A stretch of 64,000 nucleotides of DNA from Rhynchopus sp. YZ270_cl-10 (taxonomy: Eukaryota > Euglenozoa > Diplonemea > Diplonemida > Diplonemidae): positions 1,240,001 to 1,304,000 of the forward strand of contig OZ037879.1 in assembly GCA_964035575.1 (NCBI GenBank). Reading direction: 5' to 3'. The notes under the pieces are model-generated. The model saw only the letters and a list, made by a program, of their open reading frames with translations. It searched no databases and was not told the origin of the DNA. Of the stretch, positions 56,863-64,000 are shown in pieces. The position numbers were made by a program, and so were the translations under genes. Positions within the stretch are counted from its first letter, which is position 1; every line of letters starts with the position of its first letter.

Positions 56863-57607
56863 CAGGGTTTCCGCCAAGGGGGACCGGGGGGGACCATGGT
56901 CCCCCCCAATATTTTTCCCAGAAAAATCCGGATTTTTACAGGGGTTTGGGGGGGACCATGGACCCCCCCAAGAAAAATGGGTTTTGGAGGTTGTAGATGA
57001 CCCCCCGTGGTCATGTGACCCCACCTTGCAGAGCATTTGACTCGCTGTGTCAAAAGGAGTGGAAGAAAAGGGGATGGCGAACTCTAAAAAAATAAAAAAG
57101 TAGCGTACCGTGCGCCTGCGGCGCTGTGTTGCTGGCTCTTTGATGTTGATATTATTGATACCATTGATACTTCCGAGCATTGCCCTTTTTAAAAGGAGGC
57201 TGACGAGTACATTCACTTTCATTACATGTTCCAACTGCAGCACTGCAATCACTGTGTGGCGCCATACAAGGAAAAAAGCAAATACCATCACCCTCCACTC
57301 TCACAAGACCCCTTACCTACCTCTACCAGACAACGCAGCTGTGAAGCTTAGCACGGCTATCAAACCTGGTGCTAAAAAGCCTGGGGCAAAAAAGTTGTGC
57401 CAAAGCTGGCAGAGCAGACTTGTCTTTGCTGTCAAGAAGGAGACTCCCACGGTTGTCACACCCTTCGCCTCTCCACTCTGTGGCCTGCAGGGAGGCGCGC
57501 GCGAAGCGCGCGACGACCGCTATTGCGGGGAGAAAAAAAAATTTTTGGGGGGTCTTTTTGATGGTCCCCCCCAATTTCTGAAACCCCAAATCCTGGCGGA
57601 AACCCTG
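56863..57607. mobile_element. Inverted-repeat element with CAGGG ends
   Basis: Ends CAGGGTTTCCGCCA and TGGCGGAAACCCTG are exact 14-base inverted copies. GGCGG flanks both outer sides (56858-56862 and 57608-57612), a possible 5-base duplication, not the 8 expected for hAT. Just inside are G-rich palindromes (GGGGGGACCATGG and CCATGGTCCCCCCC words). No transposase. The superfamily is undecided. Confidence 0.6.
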
Positions 57608-57634
57608 GGCGGATTAAAAAAAAAAAAGAATATT

Positions 57635-57688
57635 ATAGTGGAGCACACTCTAGGGTGGCTACACTAATACAACCAAGTTTTCAAAAAA
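57635..57688 (+). repeat. R1 3' module
   Basis: AGTGGAGCACACTCTAGGGT then GGCTACACTAATACAACCAA, nearly identical to 19914-19966; nothing of the 5' modules precedes it, as in a 5'-truncated retrocopy. Confidence 0.6.
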
Positions 57689-58155
57689 GAAAGGTCTTAT
57701 GTTTAATAAAGCAGCAGTTTACAGGCTCGGAAGTCATACCGTAGGTTTAAATTATCCAAGCTCGGCACCTCCTGTCTCTCATCCACTTCCGGCTTCCTTC
57801 AGTGCAGCAAAGCCTGCACCGCACCTCTTCCCATTGGAAGCCTAGGTTTTATCAGTTTGCATAGTGTGAGCTTCCCTTTTCTTCTTCATCTTCGAACATG
57901 AATGTGTCGCTGGGGAACGCGAATCGTGTGCGGCATCCGCCTCATCCTGACACTCATAACGGTTGTTCTGGTACTTCACATCTGCCCACTCTGCTTTGTC
58001 CTTCAAGCGAACCATTTCACCTGCAATGGGTGGTCGTACGTTCCCTTCTGTCGACGCCGCCTATACTCCCCGCACCAATTGAACAAAAAAACCATAAATG
58101 AACAAAACCCAGGGTTATTACACAGCACAGTGGGGAGGGGCATAGTTGTGCAACA

Positions 58156-59269
58156 ATGGGGAAGACAATCAACAACAATAAAGCGAAGCGCGTGTTGCTG
58201 ACACGGCAAAAGATAAAGGAGGCGCAGCCAGAAGGCAAGCAGTCTGAGAACAGTATGCACATTCCACACACCCACATACACACACCACCTTTTCCCTCAG
58301 CAAAACGCATCATCGCTGAGTCGCTAGTAGACCAGAAGAAGGTGAGGTATAGGGGGAAGAACCGCAAAACCGCTGTGCTCAAGCCTGCACCCGAGAAGAG
58401 CTCACAGCTCAAGAAGGCAAAGACAGCAGCGAAGGCGATTCCAGCAGCGCAACTCAAGGAAGTGGCAGAGGTCCTAACCGAGGCACGCGTGAAGAAGATG
58501 TCAGACCTTCCGAAGGCGACGATCCTGAAGACAGCGGTAATGAACAAGGAGCAGCGAAACGAGGTTGTGAAGCAGGACTCCGACCACTTCGAGTACGTTC
58601 TCAACTGCGAGGAGTACAAAGTATGCTGACATCTATTGTGCATTGATTTCTAAATCAAATATGTTCCAAAAAGGCGCCAAAATTACCCCAAAAAATCCCC
58701 AAATCTGCCAAATGGAGTACTTTTACTGCGATAAGACTCTATCATCATAAAAAGAGTCTATCATATTATGCGCCGACGACTGAAAATAGCACAAAACAGC
58801 ACAAAACAGCACCCCCCCTTGAAGTCCCCCCCTTCAGCCACACCATAATACACCACACACAGGCGGACCCCGTCGCAGCAGTGCTGCAGCACTTAGAGGA
58901 CACCATGATCCCCATGCGTGAGGCTACCGGGCGCCGGCGCTACAACCCTTCCTCAAAGCGGAAGCTCGAAAACGACCGCAAAAAGAAGGAGACCGCAGAA
59001 CGATCGACTTCAGAGGCACAGACGTCGCAGCTGTCCACATTCCAGGTATGGGGGGGACACCCTGACGTTTTCTCTCGCGGGTCTGGCATTATAATTATCT
59101 CTCTTTAACACAGAACAAACTGAACAACCGTTCTTCACCTTACCCTGAGAAGCAGTCGACGAACCCAGGGAGGTTCGGGAAGGCGGCACAGAAGGCTGGT
59201 GGGAAGGGGCGTGCGGCAGGTGGGGGCTCGTCGAAGCCGTGGCTAATGGGGTCATCTGCACGCGACTGA
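58156..59269 (+). CDS. SLX9/FAM207A-like ribosome biogenesis protein
   Basis: Four exons, 58156-58252, 58301-58620, 58863-59045 and 59114-59269, give 251 residues. Introns are GTATGC...CTCAG (48 bases, a multiple of three with no stop), GTATGC...ACACAG and GTATGG...ACACAG. The protein is very basic. The segment RNEVVKQDSDHFEYVLNCEE followed by YKADPVAAVLQHLEDTM follows the SLX9/FAM207A C-terminal pattern (F-x-x-L-L-x-x-P-x-Y-x-x-x-P-L-x-A-I), and the N-terminus KAKRVLLTRQKIKEA resembles its Lys/Arg-rich start. Here a Gly/Arg/Lys-rich extension is added. SLX9 proteins act in 40S pre-ribosome maturation in the nucleolus. The assignment is moderate; it could be another small basic nucleolar protein. 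The third intron carries a reverse-oriented R2 repeat. Confidence 0.65.
58762..58850 (-). repeat. R2 dispersed repeat inside an intron, antisense
   Basis: CGCCGACGACTGAAAATAGC, AAAACAGCAC repeats and TTCAGCCACACC are the complement of the words at 44638-44775. Confidence 0.5.
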
Positions 59270-59639
59270 GGGTGAGGAGCGAAGCAAAGTATTGGGCGAA
59301 CAGAGCTGGTGTGTACAAAGCCTCCATGCAGCCTTGTTGCACTCTCTTTCACAATCGGGTTCGGTGCTGTATTCCGTTGGCCTGTTTTATTTTTTATTTT
59401 TTTGGTGGGGTTATTTTTTGTACCGGTACAGTTTTTTCTTATCCCCAGGGCTCCTCCAAATCATCTTTGCCCTGTACCATTCTATCATCGTTTCACCATC
59501 ATCTAGCAAAAAACCTCATTTCCCTTCACCCCTTCACCCCTTCACCCCCATTATCAAAATTCAAAGGGGAGCAAAAAAATAAATAAAAAAAGGTTGTTTT
59601 TGATACGCTCTTTTGATCTCCCCTCTCTCTGCCTGGATG

Positions 59640-60690
59640 GGATGCGGTTCGGTTCATGTCTGAGTCCCCCGCATGACTCTGCTCCCGCAGAAGGCGATGT
59701 TCGGAGGTCTTTTTCGGCCCCCGCAGGGGGCGGTCCCCCCTCGTGACTCAGCTGCGGAGTGGGTGCAGTATGGCGCAAGTGGACCGGGTATATCTTCAGC
59801 GACATGCTCTCGTTGGCGTCAGCACTTATAAGTACTCGATACACCATCAGCCCGTGTGAAGCTGCGCCGACGGTGTCGAATCTGCCGATCAGGTGGTCGG
59901 CTAGACCCGGGCCTTCGGTCTTGAAGCTTGCGTTGCTGTGCCTGTCCCTCAGCGTGATCGTGTGGCCTACGTAGGCGATGTTGGTCTGTCCTCCTCCCTC
60001 GCTCTCTACTCTGATGTGCCCCTTCCCTCCCACGATGTATGAAGGCGTGCCCTTCTCCCCGCGATGTTTCCCTGGAAATGGTTGTGTCCCGACCAGTTCG
60101 AGGTTGTCCCCTTGAAAACGCTTTGATTGTGGGTTCGGATGCTGCAGAGGACAACCTCTTCCTCGACTTCTTCGATGCGGCTTGGAAGGCGTCCTTCCGG
60201 AGGCAGGCACTGTGGCGTTGGTCTGCATCTTCTCGTCCTTTGAGGTCTCCACCCCGGACTCAGACTTCTTGAAAAAGACTGTCATGTCCAAAGCCATCCC
60301 CATGATCACATCATGTGCCTCAGGAAACCCCTCAGGATGTTCCAAGCCATAGTGGAAGCGTCCCTGGGGTCCGCCTTCTCGGGGATCATGCGGCGGAGTT
60401 CCTCCAACAGGTAGTGTCGGTCATTCATCCCCAGGTCGAACCAGCGATCGTGATCGTAGATCATGTCTTTAGGATCGGTCCACTTCGCGCTCGCTTTGGC
60501 TGGCCGCAAGCGAGTAGGCCCCACCGTCCGAGTCGTTCCGATACCCCTGCAGATGGAGCAACCTTTTTGAAAATGACTCGGGTAGGGTTTCCAGGGAAAC
60601 GGGGGACGCCTCGTCGTCGGGTGCGGTGCTCTGCGACATTTGTGGACGTGGATAGGCAAGCCCGTAAACCGCGCAAGCCGAGGAAGCAGA
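59640..60690 (-). pseudogene. Decayed coding remnant, family not recognised
   Basis: GC-rich minus-strand coding-like DNA between two + strand genes. Protein-like stretches occur in more than one frame, with at least one break, so it is not an intact gene. Pieces such as VLISADANESMSLKIYPVHL suggest a beta-rich protein, and CSICRGIG a Cys pair. No family is recognised; an old integrated virus-like or mobile-element gene is possible, as is a relic host gene. It resembles the 9052-9850 remnant in orientation and state, not visibly in sequence. Confidence 0.4.
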
Positions 60691-60885
60691 GGTGTGGATG
60701 GTGTGGACACATTACTCAAAAAAAAAAACCACCACACCCAGGATTTTCTCCCCAAATACACCCCCCATATTTTCTTGATTTTATTTTTGAAAACACTCTA
60801 TACACAATACACCGATATTGTAAGAGACGTCCCATTTGACCCACCTTCTCTCTCTTTCTCATCTCTGCTCATCCCACCCCAATCA

Positions 60886-62742
60886 ATGTCGGACTCCAGC
60901 GAAGCCATCCGCGTTGTCGCACGACTGAAGCCACTCGAGACTGAAATCTCCACCGCTAACGGCACGGTCGACCCGATATGCAGACTCCTCGCAGACGGGA
61001 AGACTGTTGAGGTCAGGGACGACCTGGACCACCGCACACAGTTCCCTTTCGACGCTGTGTTGGGCGCACGGTGTGAACAGGACGACGTTTTCCACGACGT
61101 GGCTGCGCCTGTCCTGGCAAAGCTCCTTGCTGGTTATAATGCAGGCATTCTTGCGTACGGGCAGACCGCAAGCGGGAAGACACACACAATGTTCGGCACC
61201 ACCAATTCCCCAGGCCTCGCACCACGTGTCCTGCACAACCTTATTGACCTCTCCGAGGCATCCCCCAACATCGCTGTCCTGGCCAGCGCAGTGCAGATCT
61301 ACAATGAAGGAGTGTACGACCTCCTCGCGCCCCTGACCACGAAAGGGGAGTCGCCTAAGCGTGAGATGTGGTGGGTCAACGGGAGGTATGAGGTGCGTGC
61401 GCCGACGACGAGGAGAATGGGTGGTGGCGATGTGGTGCCGCTGCTGTCGCAGGTGGACTCGAGGAGAGCCTTGGGGGAGACGAGGATGAACGTGGCAAGC
61501 TCGCGGAGCCATGTTGTGATTGTGGTGGATGTGATTCAGTCTTTGCCGGAGCGTGGGACGGATTTGATATCTACGTTGTATCTTGTGGACCTCGCAGGGT
61601 GTGAAGCATTGGCACGTACACAGGCTACAGGGCAGCGTGCGACAGAAGCAATCAACATCAACAAATCCCTCTCAACACTCAAGCGCGTCATCGAAACGCT
61701 CTGCGAAAACGCAAAGCGGCGGACCCCCTTGGTGGTGCCGTACCGTGAGTCGGTGTTGACACGGCTGCTGCAGGACTGCATGGGTGGTTCTGCGGCGACG
61801 ACGTTGGTGTGCACGGTGTCGCAGCACCCACTCAACCTCTCAGAAACAGCACGCACCCTAGCATTTGGTCAGACCTCCCGCGCCATCGTCAACACCGTTG
61901 TGCAGCACTACCGGCCCAGCTTCAAACAGCTCGAAAAGCTTGTTGCCGATGCAACACGTGTACGCTCTGCCATGGAGGTCGAGGTGCTTGCACTGCTGCA
62001 GCGCCTTCCTGCAGACCAGCGTGCCTCCTTCGCGGAACACCTCAAAGCTGCAGGAGTCAATCCACAGGACGCCCCAGCCACACAAAGCCTACCAGACGTC
62101 ATCGGCCCACACGGCACCCCCGCAGAGATGTGCTGCCCCATCTCTGGGCTCTACTTCGCGCCAGACGACACTGCCTTCAGCACCCGCCCCATGAAGGACC
62201 CCTGCGTCTCCCTCGACGGCCGCTCCTACGAACGTTCTGCGCTGGAAAACTACTGGGGGCAGCACCGCGCGCTGCCACCATCGGGGGGTGCACAGACACC
62301 ATCTGCTCAGCGCCTGGTGATGTTCCCGAACAAAGTACTGCAGGAGCGCATTGCGGCGAGAGAGGAGGCACAACGGTGGCCATGTGACGTGCTTATGCAG
62401 GTATTTGCCTATCTCGTCTACGATGAGGTAAGCTTGGTACGTGGCATATCACGGCTCTGGCGGAGGGCAGGCAGTGGCCGGCACCTCTGGGAAGCTCTTG
62501 CCCGCCGGGACTACCCACGCGAGGTGCGTCGCTACCAACGCAGACGCAACCTCGATTGGAGAGAAGCATACTCAATGATTGTTCTCGACGTCCATGGCCC
62601 CCCTGAAGCACGCAACCCAGTCTTATCAGGGACCGACTCAGATGAGAACAAGAAAAACGAAGAGAAAAAGACGAAGAAGAAGAAGAAGAAGAAGAAGCTC
62701 CTTGATGGGTACCAAATCACCAAGACGGTGGAGTTTGTTTGA
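60886..62742 (+). CDS. Kinesin motor fused to U-box and F-box domains
   Basis: Intronless, 618 residues, ATG at 60886 in AATCAATGTC. The N-terminal motor (about 5-350) has RVVARLKPL, the P-loop GQTASGKT at 92-99, switch I NVASSRSH, switch II DLAGCE at 235-240 and the ININKSLSTLKRVI helix, so it should bind microtubules and hydrolyse ATP. A short helical linker (about 350-400) follows. Residues about 414-485 are a U-box: MCCPISGLYFAPDD, MKDPCVSLDGRSYERSALEN and FPNKVLQERI (E2-binding fold without zinc). Residues about 498-545 are an F-box: WPCDVLMQVFAYLVYDEVSL and SGRHLWEALARRDYP. It ends in a Lys-rich tail. A single protein thus joins a microtubule motor, a U-box E3 module and an SCF adaptor module. 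I know no family with this order. One continuous frame supports a true fusion. Confidence 0.88.
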   Translation: MSDSSEAIRVVARLKPLETEISTANGTVDPICRLLADGKTVEVRDDLDHRTQFPFDAVLGARCEQDDVFHDVAAPVLAKLLAGYNAGILAYGQTASGKTHTMFGTTNSPGLAPRVLHNLIDLSEASPNIAVLASAVQIYNEGVYDLLAPLTTKGESPKREMWWVNGRYEVRAPTTRRMGGGDVVPLLSQVDSRRALGETRMNVASSRSHVVIVVDVIQSLPERGTDLISTLYLVDLAGCEALARTQATGQRATEAININKSLSTLKRVIETLCENAKRRTPLVVPYRESVLTRLLQDCMGGSAATTLVCTVSQHPLNLSETARTLAFGQTSRAIVNTVVQHYRPSFKQLEKLVADATRVRSAMEVEVLALLQRLPADQRASFAEHLKAAGVNPQDAPATQSLPDVIGPHGTPAEMCCPISGLYFAPDDTAFSTRPMKDPCVSLDGRSYERSALENYWGQHRALPPSGGAQTPSAQRLVMFPNKVLQERIAAREEAQRWPCDVLMQVFAYLVYDEVSLVRGISRLWRRAGSGRHLWEALARRDYPREVRRYQRRRNLDWREAYSMIVLDVHGPPEARNPVLSGTDSDENKKNEEKKTKKKKKKKKLLDGYQITKTVEFV

Positions 62743-62831
62743 TTGTTGAGGGGGGGTTTTTTTTTATTAATCCCGCAGGCGTTTTGCGCTTCTCCTAATT
62801 GAGTGTTTTTATTTTTTTTTTTCTTTTCCCG

Positions 62832-62858
62832 GTACACTGCCACGAGAGGGCTTTGTAT
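62832..62858 (+). repeat. H1 hairpin, GTACA..GCC/GGC..TGTAT stem, loop ACGAGAG
   Basis: Same type as 7024-7050, but the inner stem here is GCC/GGC instead of GTC/GGC, a pairing-preserving change. Confidence 0.65.
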
Positions 62859-63267
62859 TCCAACCTTTTTTGCGTGAAAGTGTCAAACGTCGTTCACTCA
62901 CCCACACCGTGCTCTCCATCACCTCCACCCTACGAGGGTAGTATGCGGAAGCGTCAACGCATCACACAACTACAAGAACGGGGTGAGGGAACGGCACCGT
63001 GCCATACTCTTCAGTCTGTGGTGTCAGACTAAGGGCTTTTTTTCGCCATAAACTCTGCTTTTGCCACACAGGGGGAGATGAAGTGTGCCGTGTACGTATT
63101 GCCTCCTTTAGACAGTTATGCAGAAGAGTCACATCTTACCAACTTTGCTCTTTAATGTTGTTATGGGGTTCCGAGGAATGTCCGTATTGTGTTGTTTGAA
63201 GGCCCGTTTTTTTTGGCCATCCCAGCGTGCCTCGAGAGAGTGCGTGTTGGAGGTTTTTCCTTTTGTT

Positions 63268-63307
63268 AGTGTCTGCGTCCGCCGAGGAATGGTGAGGCGT
63301 TTGCACT
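63268..63307 (+). repeat. H2 hairpin
   Basis: AGTGT faces GCACT (T-G pair in place of C-G); core CTGCGTCCGCCGAGG, inner GAGGCG. Confidence 0.55.
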
Positions 63308-63757
63308 TCCGTTTTTTTGTCATGAGAGATCGAAAGAAATACAAAAAAAAAAGGCAGAACCTGCCCACTCTAGCTCACCAGGTTATTGCCTTTTTTTTTG
63401 TCAGAATTTGCTAACCCTCCCTGTGTCATGAGAGGAAATGTCGTTGGTAAAACAGTGCCATTTTTTTTTTTCTCCCATGCATGCGAAAAATATTATCTTT
63501 CCCATTTTCTTCTGTTTTTTTGTTTGGGGTCTGTACGCACAGTCCGCATAAAAAGATATCTGTGTTGTTCATTCCTCAAAATCTTTCTTTTAAAGCCGCA
63601 AAAACAAACTTTCATGTTTTCGCCAAACGTTTTCTTTCTAAGACCAAGCACTCAATGTATGATATCCATACTTTCATGATTAGAAAAAAAAAACCTCATA
63701 TACCACCCAATCTTTTTATACCTCTTACCCACACCCCCCCTCCCACACCACACCCAG

Positions 63758-64000
63758 ATGGAAGGCAACCATGCCAGCGAGGACAACGTGTGGAGGCGGG
63801 TTGAGGATGAGCTGCAGTACCCACGCGGTGTGTTGCGAGGGGCCTGGGAACGTGTCTGTGTTGTAGTGCATGCGGACCGGAGCACGGAAGGAGGGGCATC
63901 CTTCCCTGGCTCGCATTTGACACCTGAGTGCATAGCGCGCAAGCTAGCTGACCCTGCGATCAATGAAGACACAGACTGTTGCACGATGTCCGGCGGTGGC
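63758..64000 (+). CDS. Start of an unknown gene (3' partial)
   Basis: Open frame of 81 codons running off the window, MEGNHASEDNVWRRVEDELQ at its start, GC-rich like other coding sequence, preceded by a C-rich leader. CACCCAG just before the ATG also resembles a splice acceptor, so the true start could be upstream. Contains VCVVVHADRSTEGG and a Cys pair near the edge. No family recognised. Confidence 0.55.
   Translation, partial: MEGNHASEDNVWRRVEDELQYPRGVLRGAWERVCVVVHADRSTEGGASFPGSHLTPECIARKLADPAINEDTDCCTMSGGG

Larger units (their letters stand above)
56372..58155. other. Intergenic region with an inverted-repeat element
   Basis: Contains the inverted-repeat element 56863-57607 and an R1 3' module at 57635. 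A 185-codon frame at 57110-57667 overlaps both and is not believed to be a gene. Confidence 0.6.
62743..63757. other. Intergenic region with H1 and H2 hairpins
   Basis: Holds H1 at 62832 and H2 at 63268, T- and A-runs, and a degraded H1-like word AAGAGTCACATCTTACCAAC near 63124. No gene seen. Confidence 0.6.

Noticed and set aside
56863-57607. Firm assignment of this element to hAT
   Set aside because: Ends begin CAGGG but no 8-base duplication is present.
57110-57667. Frame of 185 codons as a gene
   Set aside because: It spans an inverted-repeat element end and an R1 module, so it is a composite of repeats.

Overview
This is a nuclear fragment of a flagellate protist. Protein genes are interrupted by short spliceosomal introns, coding sequence is GC-rich, and intergenic DNA is AT-rich and full of T or A homopolymers and small dispersed repeats. 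Nineteen introns can be placed by joining reading frames. Fifteen begin GTATG and most end ACAG. From general knowledge, extended GTATG...ACACAG sites are a habit of metamonads such as Giardia and Trichomonas, so a free-living metamonad (fornicate-like) is my best guess. A TTC29 homologue indicates a motile cilium. I cannot name the species.

Layout: 1-5032, ankyrin-repeat protein with a degenerate ADP-ribosyltransferase-like domain (5' end missing); 5.5-6.0 kb, MLF-family protein; 7.4-8.8 kb, unknown two-exon gene; 9.05-9.85 kb, decayed coding remnant (minus strand); 10.0-10.6 kb, elongin B; 11.7-12.6 kb, dual-specificity phosphatase; 12.6-30.7 kb, an 18-kb stretch without host genes that holds a hAT transposon with intact ends (20102-23454) and a foldback element (25909-27858); 30.7-33.3 kb, TTC29; 33.8-34.9 kb, WD40-type protein; 34.9-41.6 kb, repeat-filled with several non-autonomous elements; 41.6-42.7 kb, OMP decarboxylase; 43.4-44.4 kb, LENG1-like protein; 45.4-48.4 kb, UBE3C/Hul5-type HECT ligase; 49.2-49.7 kb, unknown ORF; 49.8-56.4 kb, soluble adenylyl cyclase family protein; 58.2-59.3 kb, SLX9/FAM207A-like; 59.6-60.7 kb, second decayed coding remnant; 60.9-62.7 kb, kinesin motor fused to a U-box and an F-box; 63.8 kb to the end, start of an unknown gene.

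All fifteen host genes lie on the + strand; the only minus-strand coding sequence is the transposase and the decayed remnants. Between the genes, and on the same strand, sit two families of short hairpins. One keeps the loop ACGAGAG on stems of unrelated sequence; the other keeps an AGTGC/GCACT closing stem. A SINE-like repeat called R1 here is also on the same strand in every copy found. This one-way arrangement, and the covarying hairpins, are the most unusual features of the window. There is no obvious operon-like grouping by function, although three genes (elongin B, HECT ligase, kinesin-U-box-F-box) belong to ubiquitin biology and two (TTC29, adenylyl cyclase) fit ciliary function.
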